Shown: piece by piece, positions 46,246-55,796 of the stretch
Numbering within the stretch: the first letter of the stretch is position 1
Layout: each line of letters begins with the position of its first letter
Origin: CAINVV01 sp037137375
GTDB taxonomy: Bacteria > Bacteroidota > Bacteroidia > Bacteroidales > Prolixibacteraceae
Assembly (NCBI GenBank): GCA_037137375.1
Contig: JBAXKJ010000003.1
Coordinates: 1 to 64,000 of the forward strand
Reading direction: 5' to 3'
DNA length: 64,000 bases
Notes under the pieces: model-generated
Database searches by the model: none
What the model saw: only the letters and a program-made list of their open reading frames with translations
Told to the model about the DNA's origin: nothing
Translations under genes and position numbers: made by a program

Positions 46246-47385
46246 ATGGAAAGGTCAGAAAAGTGTTTAGCGAAACTGGAACGGATGAACAAGGCGCTTC
46301 GACACGAAGAGCCAGACAGGGTACCCATTAGCGATTTCTTCTGGGGCGGCTTCGTCAGTCGTTGGCGCCGGGAGCTCGGTCTGCCTGACGATGCTAGTCC
46401 GTATGATTATTATGACCTCGATTGGATCGTAACGACGCCGAATATGGATCCGCTGATCATGCCTTTCGAAACTATTCGAGAGGACGAAATAGAAGTGGTG
46501 GTCAAGACCGGGTTTCTGGCAACCCTACGCAAGAGATTCGATTTTCCGATGCCTGAGTACATGGCTTTTGACATCGATACCATTGAGAAATTGCAGGCTT
46601 TTAAGTTCGATGATCCTGCTGATCCCAGGAGGTTCTTCAGTGCGGGCGACAACCAGATTGCCGGAGTAGGGGATGGTTTCGAACGCAATTCGCCGGCATG
46701 GATGGAGACGATCAAAAAGTTGCATCCTGATTTCCCGGTTTACGGGAGCATTATCGAATGTTCAGAGTGCCTTACGAGATTAATCGGACAGGAGAATGCC
46801 CTTTTCTGGATGGGCATGTATCCGGATGAATTGGGAGAACAGATTAACCGAATTGGCAGTTTTTACCTCGAAAGCATGAAGGCCCAGATTAAGGCTGCCG
46901 ATGGATTACTGGATGGGATGGTCATCTGGGGGGACGTGGCCTACAAACAGACCATGCTTTTCGATCCTGAATACTGGCGGGAATTTTTCAAACCCTGGGT
47001 TCAGGCGATGATTGAGGAATGCCACCGCAATAATCTGCCAGTTATTTACCATGGTTGTGGCAATGTGGAACTGATCTTGGAGGATTTCATGGAGATGAAG
47101 CTGGATGCCTATAATCCGCTGGAGGTGAAAGCCGGTCTGGATGCAGTGAAACTCAAGGAAAAGTATGGTAACCGGCTGGCTTACTGTGGCAACAACGACA
47201 TCCAGGTATGGGAAACCGGAGATAAGGAGTTGATAAAAAAGGATGTCCTGAGGAAATTACAAGCCGGCAAAAATGGCGGGTTTATTTTCCAATCCGACCA
47301 TTCGGTCTCGAGTTCTGTCTCAGGACACACCTATGATTACATCGTTAAACTGGTGCGTGAATACGGGAAATATCCGTTAAAATAA
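46246..47385 (+). CDS. UroD-fold protein, MtaA-like zinc methyltransferase branch
   Basis: 379 residues. It has the uroporphyrinogen-decarboxylase fold but lacks the HemE N-terminal substrate motif. Instead it has H269-x-C271 (IYHGCGN) and C314 (LAYCGNND), the His-x-Cys...Cys zinc set of methylcobamide:thiol methyltransferases (MtaA, MtbA). DEPDRVPISDFFWGG and RADGLLDGMVIWGD-type blocks match the many UroD-like proteins found in glycan clusters. The start is 8 nt after the fucosidase stop, so it is co-transcribed. A methyl-transfer role on a sugar or corrinoid is inference; substrate unknown. Confidence 0.85.
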   Translation: MERSEKCLAKLERMNKALRHEEPDRVPISDFFWGGFVSRWRRELGLPDDASPYDYYDLDWIVTTPNMDPLIMPFETIREDEIEVVVKTGFLATLRKRFDFPMPEYMAFDIDTIEKLQAFKFDDPADPRRFFSAGDNQIAGVGDGFERNSPAWMETIKKLHPDFPVYGSIIECSECLTRLIGQENALFWMGMYPDELGEQINRIGSFYLESMKAQIKAADGLLDGMVIWGDVAYKQTMLFDPEYWREFFKPWVQAMIEECHRNNLPVIYHGCGNVELILEDFMEMKLDAYNPLEVKAGLDAVKLKEKYGNRLAYCGNNDIQVWETGDKELIKKDVLRKLQAGKNGGFIFQSDHSVSSSVSGHTYDYIVKLVREYGKYPLK

Positions 47386-47388
47386 AAA

Positions 47389-47417
47389 AAGTACCCGGAA
47401 ATCGATCCCGGGTACTT
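47389..47417 (-). terminator. Terminator between convergent operons, T-tract on minus strand
   Basis: Arms 47389-47398 and 47408-47417 (AAGTACCCGG/CCGGGTACTT) pair perfectly over a 9-nt loop. The A-run before it becomes a T7 tract on the minus strand, so it mainly ends the SusCD/TlpA operon, but can also slow plus-strand reads from the UroD gene. Confidence 0.8.
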
Positions 47418-47445
47418 CATTCCGAACCTGAATTCACTGTTTAAA

Positions 47446-49506
47446 TCAAGGCGCGCTAAAAATGGATTTGTCCAGGGGTTTAACTTCGGCTTCGAGAACT
47501 TTGAAATTGATAATATTGTTATAAACTATGGAATGAGGAATCATGACACCATTCACCTTTTTGTAATCACCGTATTTGGTATCAGCTTCGACGAATCCGC
47601 CTCCCATTCTGGGTTCAAGATTACCAATCTGTACCATCTTTTTGATTAAAAAATCACTCTTATCCAAGAAGTATTTTTCAGTTCTGTTACCGTACTTCAC
47701 CTTCAAGACAATCTGATTATCTGTGTTGGTGCTATTCTCCTCGGCAAAATCCAATGATAGATTTTCAACTTTGGATGCAATAAATATGTCAAGGCCCTGC
47801 AATTTACCTGACCAGATTTTTGATACTCTGTCCAGATCCTTTATCGAACCAAAAGCCGTATCTTTCTTGACAACCATGTAGCGTTTCTTGAAAAAATCTT
47901 CTCCCAATGCCGCAAAGAGCGCCTTATTTTCCTTGGGCTGATAGACATATCTGAAGTTTTTCGGATAACTGTAAGCCGTTTCGATGTCTATTTCTATACC
48001 CATCAGCGATTGTTGCGACTTAATCAACAACCCATTGCCATTTAGTAACTTATCAACACCAACAGCTTCAAAATGTTTAGTAAGAATCTGAACCAGGTCA
48101 GCTTTATAGAGGTCGGCATCAATCAGAGCCATTACCTCTTTTTTATTCTGTGGTTTTGGCAGATTGTCGGAAATTATCTTGCCTTCAGCGTCAATCAGCA
48201 TGAAACGTGGGATCGCATTTATTCCGTAAGCAACAACAAAAGGATCCTTGAAATTTTTTTCTGAGTGTAGGATCAGGTTGTGTAAATCTTCCTCCTTGGC
48301 ACTCTTTAACCAGGCTTCCTTGCTGACATCCAGAGAAATACTTGCAACAACAATGTTCTTTCCGGCATAAATTTTCTCCAGTTCCTTCATATATGGGATC
48401 TGGACTTTACAAGGTGCACACCAGGAGGCCCAAAAATCCAGTAACAACAGCTTACCTTTTAAATCGGACAGGTGATATTTTTTCCCGGATATATCCTGAA
48501 ATTCAAAATCTTTCGCAACAACCCTGTCGCTTATTTTGCCGCTTGTGGCATTGGCTTTCATGGTTTCGTACCGTTTGATAAAATTGTCTGTCACGGTCTT
48601 TCCAGAATTGGCCAGCAGGTAATCGAGGTATTTTTGATGCTTAACGTTGTTCACGGCCATTTCCCTGGTGATTTTGTCAAAGAACAGGTAGTTTATTACA
48701 CCCTTATTGGGAATAAATTTTACGCAGGCCTCAGCTGCAATATTCAGTGCGATGTAACCGTTTTTCTGATACTCCATTACCAGGTCATAATTTTCCAATT
48801 TTCTCGCGGCGTAAGCATTGGTAATGTCAACCAGCAAATCGCGGTACAGTGGAATGGTGAGTACGGTAATTTTCATTTCAGACCTGGAAATCTCATCTAA
48901 TATGGCCTCAATCTCTTTCAGGGAATAATTATCAACGGCGATGAATTTTTTCAAAGTCTCCGCAAAGAGGTTAAAATCAGTTTTAAACAGCGGAGCCTTT
49001 TCGGAAACGGATTTTTCCATCGCTAAAAGTTCAGTTTGGGCGCTACTGAGTGCTTTAGACACGAGGGCAGGCCTGTTATAAAGATCCTGCGACCAACTTT
49101 TTGATTTGGTATTGATACCGTTCTCTTCGAGGACACTGAAAAATTTCTGCATCACCAAATTCAATTTCTGGGTATTTCCTTCTGCAATCTTTATAACGGC
49201 TTCGTTTAAAATAGGTTTATCAATAGTCAATTCGAAATTTTCCCCGGGAAGGGCATATAGGAAATTGACAGCACTTCCGCCACTTTTTATCTCCAGAAAT
49301 TGGGACTCTTTTAGTTCAAGTTCTGCTTTAAAGGTATGCTGCTCCTTGTCTACCGGGATTTTTTGATTTTTACCATCGTAAAATATTTGTATTTCAGGCA
49401 CACCCGGAGAAGCAAAACCGGTAATCTTCCCTGAAACGTTGCTTTTTTGAGCCATCCCCATTGAGGAGATCGCAAGTAGGATGAATAGTGTGAATAATCT
49501 GCTCAT
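47446..49506 (-). CDS. TlpA-like thioredoxin-domain protein with long C-terminal extension
   Basis: 686 residues with a signal peptide (MSRLFTLFILLAISSMGMAQ). An N-terminal beta-rich DUF4369-like domain (about 22-130), a helical part, then a TlpA/AhpC-TSA domain (about 325-465) with the redox motif WCAPC. A further C-terminal part (about 495-680) has a beta pattern like outer-membrane lipoprotein-carrier folds. Periplasmic or surface. It is last in the operon with ECF sigma, FecR, SusC and SusD; such combinations are common where the SusCD ligand is not a polysaccharide. Confidence 0.87.
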   Translation of the reverse strand: MSRLFTLFILLAISSMGMAQKSNVSGKITGFASPGVPEIQIFYDGKNQKIPVDKEQHTFKAELELKESQFLEIKSGGSAVNFLYALPGENFELTIDKPILNEAVIKIAEGNTQKLNLVMQKFFSVLEENGINTKSKSWSQDLYNRPALVSKALSSAQTELLAMEKSVSEKAPLFKTDFNLFAETLKKFIAVDNYSLKEIEAILDEISRSEMKITVLTIPLYRDLLVDITNAYAARKLENYDLVMEYQKNGYIALNIAAEACVKFIPNKGVINYLFFDKITREMAVNNVKHQKYLDYLLANSGKTVTDNFIKRYETMKANATSGKISDRVVAKDFEFQDISGKKYHLSDLKGKLLLLDFWASWCAPCKVQIPYMKELEKIYAGKNIVVASISLDVSKEAWLKSAKEEDLHNLILHSEKNFKDPFVVAYGINAIPRFMLIDAEGKIISDNLPKPQNKKEVMALIDADLYKADLVQILTKHFEAVGVDKLLNGNGLLIKSQQSLMGIEIDIETAYSYPKNFRYVYQPKENKALFAALGEDFFKKRYMVVKKDTAFGSIKDLDRVSKIWSGKLQGLDIFIASKVENLSLDFAEENSTNTDNQIVLKVKYGNRTEKYFLDKSDFLIKKMVQIGNLEPRMGGGFVEADTKYGDYKKVNGVMIPHSIVYNNIINFKVLEAEVKPLDKSIFSAP

Positions 49507-49516
49507 AAATTTTTTA

Positions 49517-50923
49517 TTAATAGCCGGGGTTTTGTACTAGAAATGGGTTGACAATCATGTCCTTATCAAGAATGGGGAGGTATCTGTAGGTTGTTTTCCA
49601 GTTATCCTTCTTCCAGGGGAGCGTACCGACAACTTCATTCAGCCTGTTGGTCCGGGCCAGATCAAAATAACGGTGACCTTCATAATACAACTCGAATTGC
49701 CTCTCATTCTCCAAAGCTGTAAGCATGCCGTTTTTGTCAATAGCAGTCGTATTGGGCAATCCGGCCCGCTTACGAACTACATTGATATCAGTTGCCGCGC
49801 CGGTTATGTTACCCTGTTGCGTCCTGGCTTCAGCACGGATCAGAAACTGTTCGCTGTATCTTAATATGATCAAGTTCTGTGGATAAGCGGCAATGGCTGC
49901 ATCTGTAGCTGTAAGATTATGTCTGTATTTGTTTTGAAACAATTTGGTATACTGAGGAGCGACCCAGTTCCCGTTAACCCACCGTTGATCGCCGGTTTGA
50001 ATTCGGCTTAATACCTGATCCGTTACGAATGGACTCGAAGTAAGTGCTCCGGCAGCCGAGGTAGGCAAAGATACCCACCCAACTGCTGCCCGGTTAACGT
50101 AAAGGCGGTTAGTACTGTATTCGGCTAAGGAGAAAATGCTTTCAGGAGTTCCTTTCTTAAAGACATCCGTCAGGACCGTCACCATTTGATATTTTCCACT
50201 GCTGATCACACTGGTAGCTGCTGCTTCCGCTTCTGCCCATTTACTCTGATAAAGGTATACCCTGGCAAGTAATGCCTGAGCCTGAAATTTGTTGTGTACA
50301 GTTGGTGAGCTTGTTACGGTCTCAGATAAATCGGCAACTGCCGTTTGGAGATCGCTGACTATTAAAGCATAAACATCTGCTGCAGGTGTCCTGGGCATAA
50401 TAGCATTGACAGCCGCATCTGTGGTAGTTACCAAAGGCACGTCTCCCCATGAATTGACCAGGAAGAAATAAGTGGCAGCCCTGACAAACCTGGCAGCTGC
50501 CATATAGGTTTTCCTGTCTGCGTCCGGAAGAATAGTTGAACTCACCTTTGGCAGGTTCTCGAGAATCAGGTTGGCACGATAAATGGGTGTATACAATGAT
50601 GCCCAGGTGATCTGGACACCATTCAGGGTGGTAAGGTTTGCAAAAACATAGTCACCAATAGCGGTCCCCGGATTTGAAACCATCCCACCTTCATCCGAGA
50701 GGGCTGCTGTATTGCGTTCAATAAATCCAACATTATAAGCAGAATAAGCATTGTACAATCCTGTAACGACGTCGCGGATAGTCTCCTTCGTGGAAAATAC
50801 AGTTTCGGTAGAAAGTTGGTCGTTGGGAAGTGGGGTATCGAGGAATTTATCGCAGGACGAAAAGGTCAGACAACTTATGAGAAGCGCTGTTAGTAGCCTT
50901 GTATTAAAAGAAATATTTTTCAT
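49517..50923 (-). CDS. SusD/RagB-family nutrient-binding lipoprotein
   Basis: 468 residues. Lipobox TFSSCDKFLDTPL gives a lipidated Cys at about 24. TPR-like helices and the family pattern AAARFVRAATYFFLVNSWGDVPLV, and the C-terminal LENERQFELYYEGHRYFDLAR, are SusD hallmarks. It is the surface lid on the SusC barrel. It lies 10 nt before the TlpA gene and 20 nt after susC. Confidence 0.95.
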   Translation of the reverse strand: MKNISFNTRLLTALLISCLTFSSCDKFLDTPLPNDQLSTETVFSTKETIRDVVTGLYNAYSAYNVGFIERNTAALSDEGGMVSNPGTAIGDYVFANLTTLNGVQITWASLYTPIYRANLILENLPKVSSTILPDADRKTYMAAARFVRAATYFFLVNSWGDVPLVTTTDAAVNAIMPRTPAADVYALIVSDLQTAVADLSETVTSSPTVHNKFQAQALLARVYLYQSKWAEAEAAATSVISSGKYQMVTVLTDVFKKGTPESIFSLAEYSTNRLYVNRAAVGWVSLPTSAAGALTSSPFVTDQVLSRIQTGDQRWVNGNWVAPQYTKLFQNKYRHNLTATDAAIAAYPQNLIILRYSEQFLIRAEARTQQGNITGAATDINVVRKRAGLPNTTAIDKNGMLTALENERQFELYYEGHRYFDLARTNRLNEVVGTLPWKKDNWKTTYRYLPILDKDMIVNPFLVQNPGY

Positions 50924-50943
50924 AGCTCAATTATTTATCAAGA

Positions 50944-53900
50944 TTAAAATGAAATCTGGATACCGGTTGTCCAGTTTTTAAGCATCACATTGTTTGATAA
51001 AGCCGTTTCAGGATCCTTGAAAATTTCCTTAGTTGTCCAGGTTAGCAAATTCTGACCTCTCAAATAGATCTGAACTTTACTAATTTTTGCCCTGGATATC
51101 AGGGATTTAGGCAAAGTATAGGAAATCTGGACGTTCTTTAGCCTGACATAAATCAGGTCATTTGCGGCAACAGAAGATATGGGGTAATAACTTGTCAGCA
51201 TGGTCAGAGCCGAATTGGAACCTACTCCAGGGTATAGTCGGGGATATTTGGCTTGGTCGCCCGGTTGTTTCCAGTAGTTTCCAGCCCAGTCGGCTACCGG
51301 ATTATTTAATTGTCCGGGGTAAGTAATCATGGCTATATTGTTGTTCGTCAGTTGCTGAGAAAACTGAAAGAATAGGTCAAGATCGAAACCCTTGAAAGAG
51401 AGCGTGTTCCCGAGACCCCGTACATCCGTGGGATGGCAGAACCAATATAAACGTAATCATTGGACGATAAGGTTCCATTGCCGTCTACGTCTTTATAGAA
51501 GGGCATACCGGTGTCTTTATTGATTCCTTCCAGTTTCAGAGTTCTTTCAATCAGGGACGAATAAGTGTTCGGACTGCGAACCGGTTTTCCTATTTCGAGA
51601 CGGTTTGCCTGAGCCGAGTTTTTCAGGTCCGGATATTCAAGCAGGGTATTCTTCAACATCGTCAGGTTAAAATTGGTCTTCCATTGCAGATGTTTTTCCG
51701 GACTTAGATTCCTGGTATTCAATTCGAACTCCCAACCTTTATTCTCAATCAGACCGGGCATATTAGTCAGAAAACTGGTGAAACCGGTGATGGATGATAC
51801 CGGCTCACTTAGAAGCATATTGACGGTGTGCGTTCTGAACCAGTTGACATTCAGGAGTATCCTGTCCTTAAAGTAGCCTTGTTCCAATCCAATATCCAGC
51901 TTATTGCTCGTTTCCCATCCGATAGAAGAATCAGACAGATAGGTTGAAGCCAGCCCGGGAGTTCCGTTATAAATGATTCCGGTGGCAGTATAAAGAGAGG
52001 TAAACCGGTATTCACTGATGTTGTCGTTCCCGGTGGTTCCATAGCTTCCTCTGAGTTTGCCGTAACTGAGAACAGGAAAATGTTCCTTCATGAACGGTTC
52101 GCTAGAAAAGAGCCATGCCAGTCCGACTGCACCAAAATTGCCGTATTTATTATTTGGACCGAAGCGGGAGGATCCGTCGCGGCGGAAGGTCAGGTTCAAG
52201 ACATATTTTCGATCGTAATTGTAATTAAACCTTCCGTAAACGGAGGCGAACCTGTAATAATAATTCGTTGAGCTTTTGCTGTTATAGGAGGTAGCGGCGG
52301 CCCAGCTATCTAAAAGCAGGTCGGAAGAAAATCCCGTCAAAGAGAGCGCTATTGATTTAGAATTTCTGCTGAACAGGGTACCTCCAACCATTGCGTCGAA
52401 CTGACCTTTTAATAATTTTCCACTATAATCCAGTTGAGGCTCAAAATTTAAAGTCTGAAAATTATTCTGCGAAAAGCTATGGGACGCTGCAAGAGTTCCG
52501 GGAATGAATGGGTTGATTCCGGAGGATGGCGAACTGCTGGAATAATTATTCAGCTGGTTGTTGAAGCCAAGTTGTGCTTTAAACTGAAGGCCTTTGAGAA
52601 TCTTGTAAGAAAGATCCAGGTTGCTGACCAGGCTGCTGGTCACAGATTCAAGGTCGACTGTTTCAACAACCAAAGGATTAATCAGCATGGTGTTTTGCAA
52701 GATTTCCGGCTTAGGCCACCAAATAGAGCCATCTGTTTCATGCAAAGGCATATTGGGGGGAAGGCCCTGAACCATTCCTCCACCACCAGAAATACCACCT
52801 CCCTTGGATGGTTTTAAACGGTCGGATGCGTAACTTGCATTAAAGGTGATTCTGAGTTTTTCATTGGTTGAGAGATGATTAATGCTGGCACGACCTGAAA
52901 TCCTTTCCTGGTAAGGGCTTCCAAGAGTGATGTCCTCCTGCTTCGAGTATCCTCCACTAAGAATGAAGTTCAAATTCTTAGTTCCGCCCGAAAAGCTTAC
53001 CTGAACTTTATTCACATGAGCAGGGTTTCCATATTCATAGTCAGCCCAGTTGGTTGATTCGCTCTGGCTCCATGAGGTCAGGTCCGGGGCATTGGCAGTA
53101 GTCGGTGTTACCGGATTGATAGCCACCCCAGTAGTCGGGTTGTAGAGTCCCATGGCAAAGGCATCTTTTCTCATCGTCAAATACTGACTGAGATCCATCC
53201 TTGGAGCAATATAAGTAGCCATGTTAATACCTCTGCTGGCATCTACCGTGAAACGGCTTTCTCCTAATTTGGCCTTCTTGGTATTAATAAGGATGACCCC
53301 GTTTGCTCCACGTGATCCATAAATTGCGGTTGCATCCGCATCTTTCAGTACCTCGATACTCTCAACATCTTCCGGATTGATGGTGTTGAAGGAAGTTGTA
53401 CCGGCGGCAGTGGCCATATAACCGCCAACCCCGATGAGTGAACGGGCATCTGTCGGGGATGCGACCAATCCCTGGGAAGGAACGACAGCGCCATCGATGA
53501 TGATCAGTGGCTGGGTTCCGGATTCAATGGAGTTGACACCTCTAACCTGAATCTCCATGCCGCTGCCGATGGCACCCGAGTTCTGAACAATAGATAAACC
53601 GGCTACTCTTCCTTGCAATGCCTGCAATGGATTTATGACAGCCTGCTGTTCGATCAGATCTGCCTTTATGGATGTTATAGAGCTGGTAGATAGTCGTTTA
53701 GTAGTTGTTCCATAACCAATAATCTGCACCTCGTCTAGTTTACTGATCTCATGTTTGAGCGTAATATTTAGGTTTCCAAGGCCAACGATTATTTCCTCTT
53801 TGGCAAAACCAATGAATGAGATAACCAGGACATTGCCAATTTTTGCATCAATTGCGAAATTTCCGTCTGAATCGGTTGTTACACCAGTAGTCGTTCCCTT

Positions 53901-54371
53901 GATCACCACGCTGGCCCCCACCAAAGGATTGTCAGAATCATCCGTTACCTTCCCTTTTTTCAATGGATCAGGCACCAGGAGAGAAGATTCATGAGACATA
54001 TTGGACTGCTTTTTATCAGCAGGTTTCTCGATCAGGGTTATGGTATGCTTCGCGACCGTCCAGGCAAAATTCTGTTGGAAACAGATTTCATCCATGGCAT
54101 CGCTGATATCTTTGTCCGTAAAACTAACAGATATCGGCTTTGCACTTGCCATGATAGACTCGTCATAAAAGAACAGATAACCAGACTGCTTTTCTATCAC
54201 ATTCAATATCTCTTTTAAGGCGATATTTTGTCCTGAGTAATTGATCTTCTGGGCAAAGGAATCCTTGGCATAAATTTGTGCCACAGTGGCTAACATTAAA
54301 AAGAGTATCAGTTTCATCGTAAGCAGGCCTTTTTGTAACGCAACATTGTTCCAAACAACATTTAATTTCAT
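50944..54371 (-). pseudogene. SusC/RagA TonB-linked receptor with STN domain, interrupted by a frameshift
   Basis: Two consecutive frames together form one receptor of about 1,140 residues. First part: signal peptide, STN domain (about 42-95; ILNVIEKQSGYLFFYDES) that talks to FecR, CarboxypepD_reg-like domain (about 140-205), plug (KDADATAIYGSRGANGVILI), barrel up to SAIPRMYG. Translation then shifts and stops after 24 wrong residues at 51348. In the other frame the expected continuation GGLGNTLSFKGFDLDLFFQF and the final strand TGIQISF follow. One G is missing from a G-run at 51416-51419. Either a recent mutation, or a sequencing error in a homopolymer; if the latter, the gene is intact. Confidence 0.9.
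51416..51419 (-). other. Frameshift site in the STN-type susC gene
   Basis: CCCC on the plus strand (GGGG in the gene). Adding one base restores YGGLGNTLSFKGF and joins both frames with SusC-typical sequence, so the lesion can be placed to this run. Confidence 0.88.
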
Positions 54372-54378
54372 AATTTTG
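54346..54378 (+). promoter_or_regulatory. Candidate antisense promoter at the susC start codon
   Basis: TTG at 54346-54348, 22-nt spacer, perfect TAATTTTG at 54371-54378 on the strand opposite to susC. The spacer is slightly long. The -7 box touches the susC start codon (54369-54371). Confidence 0.4.
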
Positions 54379-54384
54379 CTTTAG

Positions 54385-54476
54385 AGGTTAAAAATGAATA
54401 TTGACTAGTAGTAATTGTATTTATTCGGTTTTACCCTTTTATTCGCCGGAAATGCTTGCACCATTTCCGGTTTTTT
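54385..54476 (+). ncRNA. Predicted antisense small RNA covering the susC leader
   Basis: Bounded by the antisense -7 box at 54371-54378 and a strong plus-strand terminator ending at 54476, this gives an RNA of about 92 nt. It is fully complementary to the susC leader between FecR and susC. All genes from 47446 to 56387 are on the minus strand, so nothing else explains the plus-strand terminator. Cis-antisense RNAs of this size and place (DonS type) regulate SusCD loci in Bacteroides. Existence not shown here. Confidence 0.42.
54446..54476 (+). terminator. Intrinsic terminator antisense to the FecR-susC transcript
   Basis: CCGGAAATG (54446-54454) pairs perfectly with CATTTCCGG (54462-54470), 7-nt loop, followed by T6 on the plus strand. 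On the minus strand no T-tract follows the hairpin. Confidence 0.8.
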
Positions 54477-54498
54477 ATGAGCTGACCTTTCCTGAATA

Positions 54499-55743
54499 TT
54501 ATGATACCACAAATAGTTTTTTTCCTTCAATCCTAAATTGTAAGTTATTCCTAGTTAGTATTTTAAGGGTTTCTGATAAGTTGAGGTCCATCTGAATCTT
54601 GCCTCCGAATTTTCTATCAGAGATTTTACCTTCATAAATAATCTCAATATCATACCAGCGCGCAATTTGATTCATGACTTCCTGAATGGAGGAAGAGGAA
54701 AAAAGAAAGTAACCGTTTTTCCAGGCTACTACTTTTTCCATATTTACCTTGCTGTTGACACTGATTTCCCCGTTGGTCGCCAACAACCCCTGTTGTCCGG
54801 GTGAGAGCAACACAGGTTCGCCGCTTATCTTACTAGACGTTACCGCATTCGAGAGTTTGATGCTTCCTTCCAGTAAGGTGGTAGTGATGGTATTTTCGTT
54901 CGTATAGGCGTTTACATTAAAATGAGTGCCTAACACCTCAATTCGTCCTTTCCCGGCTACCTCTACAATGAAAGGGATATTTTTCTGCCCCGCTTTCTTA
55001 CCAGGAAAGCCGGATTGAAGAGGATTTACTTCAAAATAGGCCTCTCCATTGATGCTGACGATCCGCTTAGTACCCTTGAAAGTCGTTGGAAATCTGATAG
55101 ATGAAGCCGAGTTGAGCCAAACTTTACTACCATCGGATAGTGTCAACTCATATTGACCTCCGACCGGAGTTGAGATGGTATTAAAGTCCGTCTTTTCTGA
55201 CAAGTTCCCTTCAGCCAAATATTCAATACTCCCATTCCCCGACTTAATTATCATTGCACCGGCCTGTCTGGTTAGCATGCCATTGGACGCAGTGTCCAGG
55301 ACAATCCGACCGCCATCAGCCAGCGTAAGCAGGGCCTTCTTCCCTCCCGGGGGTAAATCATTCGCCGGATCAATATTCAATCCCGCTGAAAACCTGTCAC
55401 CTGTCGTGTTGTTCGTGAAATAGTAAACCGTTCCGGCCCCAAGCATCACAAGAAACATGGCTGCTGCCGCAAAAGAAGTCTTGTACCTCGAAAAAAGGCT
55501 GATCGTCTTCGAATTCCTTGCATTTGCGTCCATTACCTGACGGATATTTGCAAGGATCTTCAGGGATTTCTCATCACGTGGTCTGCCGGTAGAATCAAGG
55601 TCAAGAGTAAACAGCTGCTGCATAAGTTGTTGCAGGTCTGTTGAATTATTTTGTTCTAGGTATTCCAACAGCCATTTGCGATCTTCGGCAGACCAGACGG
55701 GCTTCTCAAATAGTTGCTGCAATTTTTGCCTGAGGTTTTCCAT
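54499..55743 (-). CDS. FecR-family anti-sigma factor
   Basis: 414 residues from the ATG at 55743; a TTG two codons earlier is less likely. An N-terminal cytoplasmic part (about 1-85), one membrane segment (about 88-108; AAAAMFLVMLGAGTVYYF), the FecR domain (about 185-290; TPVGGQYELTLSDGSKVWLNS) and a C-terminal DUF4974 domain (about 335-412; SSIQEVMNQIARWYDIEI) that contacts the STN domain. It holds or activates the ECF sigma factor from the gene before. Confidence 0.94.
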   Translation of the reverse strand: MENLRQKLQQLFEKPVWSAEDRKWLLEYLEQNNSTDLQQLMQQLFTLDLDSTGRPRDEKSLKILANIRQVMDANARNSKTISLFSRYKTSFAAAAMFLVMLGAGTVYYFTNNTTGDRFSAGLNIDPANDLPPGGKKALLTLADGGRIVLDTASNGMLTRQAGAMIIKSGNGSIEYLAEGNLSEKTDFNTISTPVGGQYELTLSDGSKVWLNSASSIRFPTTFKGTKRIVSINGEAYFEVNPLQSGFPGKKAGQKNIPFIVEVAGKGRIEVLGTHFNVNAYTNENTITTTLLEGSIKLSNAVTSSKISGEPVLLSPGQQGLLATNGEISVNSKVNMEKVVAWKNGYFLFSSSSIQEVMNQIARWYDIEIIYEGKISDRKFGGKIQMDLNLSETLKILTRNNLQFRIEGKKLFVVS

Positions 55744-55784
55744 TATCAACCTTTTTTTAATTTAATACACGGATTTTGTAAAAA

Positions 55785-55792
55785 GGGGGGGG
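55785..55792. repeat. G8 homopolymer between sigma factor and FecR genes
   Basis: Eight G (C8 in the coding direction) start 5 bases after the sigma-factor stop codon. Tracts of this length can slip during replication, but here a length change would not alter a protein. Confidence 0.85.
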
Positions 55793-55796
55793 CGAA

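Noticed and set aside
55785..55792. G8 tract as a phase-variation switch of the ECF/FecR system.
   Set aside because: It lies outside both genes, after the sigma stop codon and 42 bases before the FecR start, so a length change would not shift a frame; listed only as a repeat.
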